64,000 bases of DNA from Porphyra umbilicalis (taxonomy: Eukaryota > Rhodophyta > Bangiophyceae > Bangiales > Bangiaceae), in contig KV918777.1 in assembly GCA_002049455.2 (NCBI GenBank), positions 186,001 to 250,000 of the forward strand, given 5' to 3'. The notes below the pieces were generated by a model, which worked only from the letters and a program-made list of their open reading frames with translations, ran no database searches and was not told the DNA's origin. The position numbers were made by a program, and so were the translations under genes. Below are positions 54,183 through 64,000 of the stretch, in pieces. The first letter of the stretch is position 1. The number at the start of each line of letters is the position of its first letter.

Positions 54183-54540
54183 GATCGACATGGGTAGACC
54201 AAGCGTTGATAGCATGCGTCGGTTCAATCACCTGCATGCCAAGATGCGGGTTGCTGTTGAGAACTGTTTTAACCGCCTGAAGGGCCAATGGCGTCTACTG
54301 CGGATGATTTGCACGCACCCCGAAATGGCCGCATGCGTCCAGGAGGTGTGTGTAGCTCTCCTCACTTTTGTAGAGGCGCGGGACGTGGCATACAAAGGTG
54401 AAGATGGGGAGTTTTTTAATGACGGTTCGATGGCGGATGTGGAATGGACTGCCTCGGATCAGTTGGAGTATGCCGCAGGGCGTGCGCGACGCGTCGAGAT
54501 TGTGAAGCCATTGGGCCTGCTGTCGGTAGACGACCAGTAG
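54183..54540 (+). pseudogene. PIF/Harbinger-type transposase remnant (C-terminal part)
   Basis: Encodes FNHLHAKMRVAVENCFNRLK and GQWRLLRMICTHPE, the region around the catalytic glutamate of Harbinger transposases (VENAFGRLKGRWR type), then a C-terminal tail ending SVDDQ. The open frame extends back to 53887, but the upstream part shows no DDE core. The first two aspartates are missing, so this is a 5'-truncated copy. The frame at 56093-55085 is convergent with it, as in the other Harbinger-type elements. Confidence 0.7.
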
Positions 54541-55084
54541 GCTGCTGTGTCAAGTAGACAAGAGGGAAAATGGGTGGTTTGGAAGGGCGCGCGGTGAGAG
54601 CTACGGTAGGGAAGAGCGACCTAAGAAGGAGCTAGACCTTTCGGGCGGTGAAAAGTCCGCTGCGCTGAATAAAACCGGATCGAGACAGCCACTCGCGATT
54701 GTCGTGTCTTTGGAGGGGGGGGGAATGGTGTTGGGAAACTGCTAACGGAGGATGCTCGATGCGAGCAAGCAAAAACTACTACGAGATACAAGGAATCAGA
54801 GACTGCACGAGATGTGCAAGGCAGGCGTTCTATCGTCCAATCATTGGCCGTGACGGCCTGCTCGTTTTCGAACCTTTCTGGATTCGCGATTGACAGCTGC
54901 AGCCAATACAGCACCGACGTAGGGTCAGAAAGAAAACAGATTCTTTTCTTGTCACAAGAAAGACACCATAGCAAACAATAATCAGCAAAAAAAGAAAAGC
55001 ACGGCTATGCACGACGGATCTTGTGTGCGAAGGCGTTCATCATGTTGATGGCCGCCTGGTTTACGTCCCCGTCAGTCGGTCGGC
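54541..55084. other. convergent stretch, no gene
   Basis: Between the transposase remnant and the convergent frame. Contains a short A-rich tract near 54986-55000. Confidence 0.4.
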
Positions 55085-56093
55085 TCATTCACACTCGCAC
55101 CGTCGCCACCACTCCCACCGCCACCCCCCGGCTCCACGACGGCCGGCCGCAGCGTCCGCTGCGGCTTTCTCCAACAACAGCTTGAACTCAAAATAGTTGC
55201 ACACTGCCGTTGAGGTCGTCTTCTTCTTGGACGTCTTGGACGGAGAGGCGGCCTCAGTCTCCATCGCCGCCTTCTGCCCGGGCGAGACCATACTTCTGTG
55301 AGGCATCGAGTCCTCGAAACTGTCCAACTCTCCTCCGTCCGCCCCCGACCCGGCCACTTCGTCCGCGCCCCCATCATCCTCGGTGCCGTCATCGCCTTCG
55401 CATCCGCTGCCCTCGGCTGCTTGCGCCCCACCAGCCCCGCCCGCCGCACTCGCCAAGTACGGCATGCCCTCTGCTACCGCCGTACTGCGGCACTCCTCGC
55501 TACGGTGTGAGCCGTGGCCACAGTGCGTGCCGACCCAAACAAGACAGGATCGTGTGCAGAATTTGAGCGGAAGCCGGGCAGCTCTTAAACGCCAACCGGC
55601 ACAACTCGAATAGCACGCACCCTCCCAACGTGAGCAAGACAGCTTCCTTTTCATCTGCGCTCGAACACGTGCGCTCGAGGTCCTCGCAGGAATCGTTGTA
55701 GCACGTGCGCATGTTCGTGAATTTTTCGTCCAAACTCCTGATCAACCTGCTGCGCTCTGGCTCCTGGTCGGCGGCAGGGGTGGCGTCAATGAATGCCCTG
55801 AGCATCACCGCCTGCATGCAGCGCTTCTTGTGCCCCGTGCGCCCCCCGCGGTTCTCCGCCCAATGCGCTGAGGCCGCTATCATGATGCCAATGGTCTCAC
55901 CTGACGAGAAGTTCTTGACTAGGTCGGCACTCGGGGAGGCCCGGCCGCCCGAAGGCCGCTGGCTTCTCCGGTCAGGGGTGTGAGGGGGGCGGTGGGCCAT
56001 CAAAACAGGTGTCCGATACTTGGGTGGTCGTGCGAGGGGGAGAAGGGGAGCGGAAAGGGATAGGGTGGGGAGAGTGTGACAAAAACAAACCAC
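55085..56093 (-). pseudogene. convergent partner frame of the Harbinger remnant, unknown protein
   Basis: A first frame (56093-55500) contains ASPSADLVKNFSSGETIGIM, SAHWAENRGGRTGHKKRCMQ and a Cys-rich helical stretch (SCEDLERTCSSADEKE). An overlapping second frame (55654-55085) carries an acidic segment (EGDDGTEDDGGADE) and a Lys/Ser-rich basic patch (SPSKTSKKKTTS). They look like one protein split by a frameshift near 55520-55500, or by an unrecognised intron. No similarity to the three-block accessory family was seen. The position suggests a transposon second gene of another type. Confidence 0.4.
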
Positions 56094-56449
56094 GGTGTAG
56101 GGCGTGGAGGTGGTGGCTGTGGAACGGGTGGGTCGCGGCAGTTTGTGGCGTCAGAGCCGGCAAGACCCGGATCTGTGGGCATTTACGACACATGCAAGCG
56201 CGGTGCCCCAAGAAGCGTGTGCGGCTGGCTCGCAAGGCGGGGCGTACTCGAAACGAGAAAATCAGAGGCCAAGTAGTCACAGAGGAAGGCCGACTCACCC
56301 TGGCGCGGGCGCGTCGTGGTTTTCGCCTATTTGTAGGTCATTCCCGACAACTGTTCTCTCATTGTGACAGCCGCCGTGGATCAAGTCGATCCTCATTAGG
56401 TAAGTCCGGTATTCTGTGGCTGAGCCGGTTTCACAGCAAGGTTCTTATG

Positions 56450-57985
56450 GTGCGTGTCCCAAAAATGAGACATGCGCGTTTTCTGAAGGACTGACACATC
56501 ACTGCGTGGGGGCTGGTGGGGTGGGGTACGACAAACTTCTCGACTGGTCTCCATGGAAAGAGCCTCTCCCGACGCGTTCTTGGCTGACTACTCCTCAGTA
56601 CCCGCCTGTGGGCAATGTTCTGTGGACCTCTCAGATAGCCCCGATCTTGGAGCCAGTCTTTTTCAGGTTCTTGGGGTTACAGACTTGCAGCGCCACACCT
56701 CATGTGCTAACTGGAGCTTCAATGAGGGGCGTCCCGAATCGTGTTTTCTTCACATGGGGCTACATAGGGGTCGTTTTCACGCATTTATTGGTAAGTTCGT
56801 GCCCTTTTCTTGGTGGAAACAATTGTCAGCACATGCCTGCCCTTGTATCCGTGCAATGGATTGGGGCGCGTGGTCTTCACCTGTCGAAGTTGCAAAGATT
56901 GACACTTTCCACCATGACACGTGAGGTGGTGCCGCCTCTGCCAACACTGTCAGGTGCCGTTCTGGAAACACAGTGGGACCGAGTGGGCCACGTTTCATCA
57001 TCAGACCGTAGCAGAAGGCCCGTGGTCCGTGAAAAAGAGAAAGATCCACACTGTCTCTCTTTTGAGACACGCGCCATATGGTATGTGTCCCGAAAAAGAG
57101 ACATCGCGGTTTTTTTTTTTCGGCCCACTGCCTTCTGCAACGTTTCGATATTGTAATGCGACCCACTCGGTCCCACTGAGCTTCCAGAACGGCCCCTGGT
57201 AGTGTTAGCAGAGGTCGCACATCCTGACATGTCATGAGGGAAAGTGTCATTCATTGCAACTTCGACAGGTGACGATCACGCCGCCCAATAAAATGCACAG
57301 ATACTAGAGCAGGCATGTGCTGACACTTTTTGCACGAAAAAAAGAGCACCACCTTATGGTGCGTGTCCCAAAAATGAGACACCGCGGTTTCTTCTGTTTT
57401 TTTCTCGACCCACAGGCCTTCTACTACAGTTCTATGAAGTAGCGTGACCCACTCGGTCCCACTGTGTTTCCAGAACGGCACCTGACCGTGTTAGCAGTGG
57501 CGGCATATCCTGACGCGTCATGGGGAACAGTGTCATTCATTGCAACTTCGACAGGTGACGATCACGCGCCCCAACCCATTGCACGGATACAAGGGCAGGC
57601 ATGTGCTGACAATTGTTTCCACCAAGAAAAGGGCACGAACTTACCAATAAATGCGTGAAAACGACCCCTATGTAGCCCCATGTGAAGAAAACACGATTCG
57701 GGACGCCCCTCATTGAAGCTCCAGTTAGCACATGAGGTGTGGCGCTGCAAGTCTGTAACCCCAAGAACCTGAAAAAGACTGGCTCCAAGATCGGGGCTAT
57801 CTGAGAGGTCCACAGAACATTGCCCACAGGCGGGTACTGAGGAGTAGTCAGCCAAGAACGCGTCGGGAGAGGCTCTTTCCATGGAGACCAGTCAAGAATT
57901 TTGTCGTACCCCACCCCACCAGCCCCCACGCAGTGATGTGTCAGTCCTTCAGAAAACGTGCATGTGTCATTTTTGGGACACGCAC
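56450..57985. mobile_element. long inverted-repeat (foldback-like) element with nested repeat blocks
   Basis: Arms at about 56450-56895 and 57540-57985 are reverse complements with only a few differences over about 445 bp. Each begins GTGCGTGTCCCAAAAATGA at its outer end. The same terminal motif recurs inside at about 57077 and 57358. A block ending in GCAACTTCGACAGGTGACGA occurs twice forward (57077-57290, 57358-57565) and once inverted (about 56870-57075), so the centre is a pile-up of partial copies. TA lies near both outer ends, but a clean target duplication was not proved. The arms contain an open frame, probably fortuitous. No transposase is present. Confidence 0.8.
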
Positions 57986-60689
57986 TATAGCGACAGGAAA
58001 CCGTGAATGTGCGTCTAGACGTGTTCTGCCTTCGAGTCTTGGCTCTTCAGAAAAACAGCGTATGGTTCTTTGCTGAGGCCCATTATAGACGGCAGGCTCC
58101 GAACGTGCATGCACACGTGTCCAACAATGAGCACACGCCGTTCCAATGACGGTGTGCCAGGGGTCGGGTGTGTGACATAGGGCCTTGCTAAAAGGATGAG
58201 CTGGGGGGCAGGACTATTGTTGGGGGGGATTTCGGAAAATCCGTGCAGGCCAACCTGTGCAAGAAAATCCTGAATCTTCCTTTTTTTCATGCGCTTCCCA
58301 CATGTACCCAGCGCCGTCCCCCTTGTTTGTTGCCCAAAATGTCTACAAGCAGCAACCCCCCCTTTAAATTGGACAACGAGGCAGGCGCCGCCACGCGTCC
58401 CGCCTTTTGGACCGCGTCATTGAGACTCGGACACAGCGGTCGCTTTTAGCGAACTCTGCCGTGACAGTCCAACCGTTCGCCGACCAAAGAGGATACATAC
58501 GCCGCCCCGCCCCTCCCCTACCACCCACGCCCGCGTTGTCGCACGACGCCTATCCTCCAAAAGGGCGTGCCTTGCAACGGTACGGAGCCGCGGCGAGAGG
58601 CAATGCAGCAGGGACACCAGCAGTCGGTCCCGAATATGTGGGCACCCATCGCCATTGTGGCCGATGCGCGCCCCGCACATGTCCATGTTCGGGGGGGCGG
58701 CTGCGGCGGATCACCCAGCCTAGTCAGGTCAGAGAGGGGACGGTCGACCGCATCCCAGAGTCGGGCCGGCCAGTTGGGGTAGCGACAAGCGATATCTCAT
58801 AGAACCCACACGTGGCCGCCACCGGTACCCGTCCCCCCTCTCCCAGCAGCACACTCATGCGGCGGTGGCCGCGGTACCCCCCCGCCCCTAACAATGCCGT
58901 CCTCCGCCGGCAACGCCAAAGCCCTCCTGAGAATCCAAAGGGCGTCGCGACCTCGTTCGAGCCCACCCTCCCGGCGGCACGGGCCGAAACCAGCCGTGGC
59001 TCATCGAATGCTCCCCCCAAACCCTTCGGCAGCGGGCGCCATCGTCGGCGCTTCCCCGTCGCAAAACCGGCCGGCGCCGTCCCCGACATATCTTTTCCAG
59101 GTAAGCGTGCTGGCTGCGGCCGGTGAGCAGACTGGATGTCATGGAGTCTGCTTCCCGGCTACCAGCAGTCGTGGATAGCGGCGAATTTGAACGAGGCCCG
59201 CAGCACATTGCTTGGACTGGGCATCTCAAGCAGGGGTTCCGAATCGTATAGAGCAAGTGCGTATACGCGCGTAAAGTTTAGTGCGTATATACTCAGTCGC
59301 ACAAAAAATCGGCAGGGCCGACACATTACGCCATCCGACATGATTGACCCGAAATAATACGCTGCATGCCACGAGTTCGAGGCCATATGCATACCACCAC
59401 ATGACAGATGAGTGTAGAGACTTGAAACGATTGGCGCAACTTGCACACCTGCAGGGCCAACCCGCCAGTGAGTATTAATATACTTTCATGCAGGTCGCAG
59501 AGAGAGACTTTGGATGTCTCTACTGCTGGCGCCAGTTTGCGGCCAGCGATGCGCATGTGAAGGCCGCTGGGCAAAGCGAGCTGCTGCGCCAGTAAGCGTT
59601 ATAGGGTGGTCGTAGAGCGCCACGCGTCAACCGCGGAGCATGAGGCACAGGGGCGACACAAGTGGCAGCTCGCGGCCATGCGCTGTCCGTCTCGGAGTGG
59701 CAAAGCGCGTTGCAAGGATAAGATAGGCAGCAGAAAGCGGCCGTGCGCTGTCAGTCTCGCAGTGGCATTTCGCGTTTTTGGACTTCTGGGCGGCACCCTA
59801 AACTGCCATTCAACTGAGGAGTCGTGCCCTCCAGCCGTTGAAACCTGCACGGATGGCCGCGCGGGCGAGATTCACAGCAGCAACGATCGACGCCACTGGG
59901 CACGCTACGTCACGCCTCCTCTGAATGCGGAGGAGGGGTGCCACACATTCAAAGCAGGAGAAGCCGTCTGAATCGCATACAGGTCAGAGGATTTGGCACA
60001 GTATCAGCGGCATTGAGGGCTCAATGAGGGAGCACAGCTGAGACTGGCTCCATTTGCGAAGGAGCGCGCTGGAAGCTGTATCTCGTGGTGGTTACAACCG
60101 GGCTCCCGAGACACGCAGTAACTGACAATGGAAAGGCCAGAAAAACGTGCGGCTCGGACAGAACTGCTGACAACTTGATGGTCGAATCAGAAGACATAGT
60201 CGCGCTAGCGTCGGATTTCAAGTCTTTGTGTGGACACTAAGCGCCCCTGTCTGCCAGCCGGGTGATCCCATTGCCTGCCGAATGGTGCCCAGATCGGAGA
60301 AGACTGCTTAGAGCCTCTCTTGTGGCCATCCCAGTACAGGCCATTGCCAGCGGGTGAGTCACCTCTGCTGGACCGGAGATAACAGCATGGGACGGGGTGT
60401 TGGGGGGGGGACCAGAGAATCCCTGAGGGCTCACCCGCCATGGGCGCGCTTGACACGGCTCTGGCGCACATAAATAGGCCAAGACCCAGCTCACCTGCCA
60501 ACGGTCTCTCGCTCAGCACCCACCGTCCTCCAACCGATCCCAGACCACCGCAAGCGCCTCGCTTCTTCCCCGTCTTCCATCAACCACTACCGACAGCACC
60601 AATACCATTGCGTACCGCGAACCCACGACCGCTGTGTCTCCAAGGTTCCCACGAAGCCGAGCTGCATCAAGAGCAGGAATGCGGAGCGG
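57986..60689. other. no gene recognised
   Basis: 2.7 kb of moderate GC with short open frames on both strands (for example 58407-58802 plus and 58812-59126 plus). None has a recognisable domain. An AT-rich TATTAATATACT lies at about 59474. Confidence 0.4.
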
Positions 60690-62440
60690 GATATATTTCA
60701 CCGGGTCCGCGTCCCGCACCACCAATGGCGTCGGCTAGGCGGGTCTTTCGGCAGCCGATGGCATCAACGTCCACGCCGCACGCAAGAGACAAGCAACTAC
60801 TAGAAAAGTGCTGCCATCAAGCCGGGCGGGGCGCGCCGCCGTCGGGTCCGCGCCGAGCACCACCAACGGCGTCGGCTCGGCGGGTCTGGCGGCAGACGAT
60901 TGCAGCAACGTCCAAACCGCAACCACGTTGCAAGTGCCCATTCCAATGTTGCCATAAAAAGGGAGGGGGGGTCGCCGCCGTCGGGTCGCCGCCGCGCACC
61001 ACCAACGGCGTCTGCTCGGTGGGTCTGGCGGCAGCCAATTGCCACCAACGCCCAAACCGCAACCACTTTACATGTGGCCATTCCATTGTGGACACCAAGG
61101 GTGGGGGGGGGTGTTGCCGCCGTCTGGTGGACGCCTCGCGCCAGCAAGGGCGTCGGCTCGGCGGGTCTGGTGGCTGCCGATTGCGCCAACGTCAACGCCG
61201 CAAGCAAGAAACAAGTGCCCATTCCATTGCTGCAATCTAGGGGGAGGGGGAGGTCACCTCAGTCCGGTCGACGCCACGCGCCACCAACGGTGTCGGCTCG
61301 GTGGGTCTGGCGGCCGCCGATTGCACCAACGTCCACGACGCACGCAAGAGACACGCACGCACGCGTACGATCCAGCCAGGGAGCGTCGTCGCCGTCAGTT
61401 AGGTGCCGCGCACCACCAACGGCGTCGGCTCGGCGGGTCTGTTCGCTGCCGATTGCGCCATCGTGAACGCCGCAAAAACGTCACAAGTGCCCATACCATT
61501 GTTGCCATGAAGAGGGAAGGGGGTGTCGCCGCTGTCGGGTCGACGCCACGCGCCACCAAGGGCGTTGGCTCGGCGGGTCTGGCGGCAGCCGAGTGCACCA
61601 TCGTCCACGCCGCAAGCACATCACAAGTGCTCATTATATGGTTGACATCAAGGGGGGGGGGGGGGGCCACCGTCGTCGGGTCGGCGCCGCGCACCATCAA
61701 GGGGGTCGACTCGGTGGGACTAGCGGCAGCCGATTGCAGCAACATTTACGCCGCACGCAAGAAACAAGCGCCCACCCAGACGCTGCTGCTATCCAGGGGG
61801 GGGGGGTCGCCGCCGTCGGGACGGCGCCGCGCGCCACCAACGGCGTCGGCTCGGCGGGTCTGGGGGCAGCCGAATGCACCGTCGTCTTCGACGCACCCAA
61901 GAGAAAAGCAACTACACGGACACTGCTGCCATCAAGCCGGGGGGCGTCGCCGCCGTCGGGTCGGCGCCGCGCACCACCAAGGGCGTCGGATCGGCGATTC
62001 TGGTAGCTGCCGATTGCGCCTTCGTCAATGCCGCACGCACATAACAAGTGCCCAATCCATCGTTTCCATCAAGGGAGCGGGAAGGTTCGCCGCCGTCGTG
62101 TCGACGCCATGCACCACCAACGCCGCCGGCTCGGCGGGTCTGGCGGCAGCCGATTGCAGCAACGACCACGCATCACGCACCAGACAAGTGATCACACAGA
62201 CGTTGAGGCCATCAAAGGGGGGGGCGTCGCCACCGTCAGGTCGGCGCCGCGCGCCACCAACGGCGTCGGCACAGCGGGTCTGACGGCAGCCGATGGCACC
62301 AACGTCCACTCGGCCCGGTGGTGACACTTTCCCACGCGGACAGTGCTGGCATCGACAGGGAGGCGGTCGCTGCCGCCGGGTCGGCGCCCCGCGCCGCCAA
62401 GGGCGTCGGCTCGGTAGGTCTGGTGGCAAGTGAGTGCTTC
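60690..62440. repeat. 140-bp minisatellite, about 13 copies, each with a G-run
   Basis: The core GGCGTCGGCTCGGCGGGTCT recurs at about 60728, 60865, 61003, 61147, 61288, 61420, 61561, 61700, 61841, 61981, 62121, 62261 and 62401 (spacing 132-144, mostly 138-141). Most units carry a G5 to G12 run and a CAAGTGCCCATTCCAT-like segment. Open frames of up to about 400 codons run through, but the period is not a multiple of 3 in most units, so these are artefacts. Confidence 0.9.
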
Positions 62441-62582
62441 AAGGCTGCGTCGTGCGACGAGGAGGTGGCTGTTAGGGACGGTTACCGTTCTGTGGCGTGA
62501 TGGATGAGACTCGCAACTTCCAAGAGACGCAATCTTCTGCGCCTCGAGGCGTGACCGGGAGCGCCACCGCGCCTCAAGGGCG

Positions 62583-64000
62583 TTGCAGGGGGCTGTTGCT
62601 TCCCCAAATCGGCGGATCGGTGGTCAGGGACATGGCTCTGGTGCCATCGAAGATGTGGCAGACAGCGAATTCATGTTGACGGGCGACACGACCGAGACTA
62701 TCTTGGCGTTATGCGGCGACGCTGGCAAGGACGTGCCCGCGACTGTCACTTACGACGATGCGTAGTACCGACGCATGGAGAAGTCGACCGTGTCGCGTAA
62801 GATGCGGTCCGCAATGTGGGGCTTTGTACAGCTGTACGAGCTCTCAAGCGCCAGGGAGCAACACAAGGTCGCAATGTGCTGTCTTTGCCACCGGCTTGGC
62901 AAGCATGCCCTGATCATTTCGCGAAGGGGAAACAACTCCAATGGAAACAAGCACTTGGAGTACCACGCCAACAAGGACGTGCCAACCGTGAAGCAGCTCG
63001 CACACGCCCGGGTGACCTTGTACATCATGCGGAAAGTAAGCGGCGGCACCAGAGAAAGGCAGCTGGGCGAAGACAACAAGATCACCAAGTACGTCAAGCA
63101 CGATCAGCGCGAGCACCACCTGAGCTTTGTGAGAATGCAGATGATGACCATGTCACCGCATTTTATCTCATCGAACGCCTTCATGCGCTCCTTTCTTGCC
63201 CAGGTTTCCACCTACACGCCACCGGTACCCGACACCGTCACGCACCACTTGTTGGAGCTCCACATGTACCTTTTAAGCCTTGTGAGGAGAAAGATCGCCA
63301 ACGTGAAGACGGAGTTTCGCGGCATGGCATTCTGCCACATGGTCTGCGACCTGTGGACGGAGAAGCACCGCTCGAACGCCTTTCGATCGGTGGTCTTCCG
63401 CTGCGTGGACCCGATAAGCATCAAGATGGAGGTGGTACACCTGGGCGTCTCGCTCTTTGTGGGCCGGCACGACAATGCCAGCATCCGCTGGTGGCTCTCT
63501 CGGTTGCTCGCAAGCTCTGGTCTATCTGAAGCGGAGATCTCGTCTAAAACGACAGACTCAGGGGTCAACGTGCGCGAGGCCATGTGCAGCTTGCAGGCCG
63601 CGTAGCTGCCGTGCTTCTCCCACTTGCTGCTTAACGCCGTCCATATCTCTTTGGGCTGGACTGGCGACGCTGGAATAACAGCCAGCGTGACCGACTCGGA
63701 CCTGGTTGTGATTGGGCGACTCCACAAGAGCAAGAACCCGCGCGTCAATACCGTTTTGGGTAGGATGCAAAAGCTGCTCGGTCACTTCAATCATTCCGAG
63801 CGAAGCGTGGAGCTGTACAACCGAGTGCCCGTGCCATTTCCTGACCCGCAGTCGGGGCCGCTACCCCCACGGTCGCTCCTCAGAGACATTATCACTCGCT
63901 GGAGCTCCACGTACCGAGCCATCGCGCGTCCTTACACGTGTCACGACCGGCTCGCGGCTTTCTTTGCGTCCCCTGACGTGGGTGACGTACCTAGAAGGCG
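62583..64000 (+). pseudogene. hAT-family transposase with BED finger, two in-frame TAGs, cut by the window end
   Basis: A continuous frame from 62583 to the window edge, broken by TAG at 62763-62765 and 63603-63605. After the first TAG come a BED-type finger (SAMWGFVQLYE, CCLCHRLGKHA, KHLEYHANK) and hAT-typical stretches (FMRSFLAQVSTYTPP, FCHMVCDLWTEKHRSN, SSKTTDSGVNVREA). After the second come PCFSHLLLNAVH and DIITRWSSTYRA. The C-terminal dimerisation region lies beyond 64000. hAT elements move by cut and paste. Either both stops are C-to-T changes from CAG, or this copy is dead; the rest reads well and looks fairly young. Confidence 0.8.

Noticed and set aside
56553-56924. 123-codon frame repeated in both arms of the inverted-repeat element
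   Set aside because: Its conservation is explained by the arms being near-identical DNA; no known domain and no transposase motif.
61039-62283. 414-codon plus-strand frame
   Set aside because: Runs through the 140-bp minisatellite; the unit length is mostly not a multiple of three and the peptide has no repeating phase.
60690-62440. CRISPR-like array
   Set aside because: The whole 140-bp unit is repeated rather than a short repeat with unique spacers, and the genome is eukaryotic.

Overview
This is nuclear DNA from a eukaryote with a very GC-rich genome. Protein genes are either intronless or have a few short introns (176-252 bp, one about 395 bp). A nuclear cytochrome c6 gene with a bipartite thylakoid transit peptide and a plastid-type DUF3082-like membrane protein make it a photosynthetic alga. 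GC content, intron sparsity and TE content would fit a bangiophyte red alga (Porphyra/Pyropia type). That placement is inference; no rRNA or marker gene is present to settle it.

Layout. Positions 1-30,000 are mostly transposon country: tandem repeats (143-950), Ty3-like fossils around a decayed gag-like frame (about 1.8-6.3 kb), and three PIF/Harbinger-type DNA transposons. Each transposon has a transposase and a second gene arranged tail to tail (7.6-12.5 kb, 18.0-21.2 kb, 24.1-27.7 kb). A Harbinger-like MITE lies at 27.9 kb. Host genes scattered among them are a LYAR-type zinc-finger protein (16.2-14.8 kb, minus), an Old Yellow Enzyme (23.65-22.06 kb, minus) and a bZIP-like protein (29.7-28.1 kb, minus).

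Positions 31-51 kb are the host gene cluster: a SMARCAL1-like SNF2 helicase with GRF zinc fingers and several frame switches, divergent histones H4 and H3 on a shared promoter with two identical CCAAT elements, an LRR protein (minus) divergent from cytochrome c6 (plus), a DUF3082-like plastid membrane protein convergent with a Tlg2/syntaxin-16 SNARE, a small membrane protein, an MTA/SAH-deaminase-type amidohydrolase and a parallel beta-helix protein.

Positions 51-64 kb return to repeats: an ATAD2-like AAA fragment abutting a retrotransposon gag fossil, a Harbinger transposase remnant with a convergent cysteine-rich frame, a long inverted-repeat element (56.45-57.99 kb), a 140-bp minisatellite of about 13 copies (60.7-62.4 kb) and a hAT transposase running off the window end.

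The most novel signals are (i) a second-gene family shared by two of the Harbinger-type transposons, with three matching blocks and always convergent to the transposase, and (ii) a strong preference for GTACG at 5' splice sites (9 of 10 introns reconstructed here).
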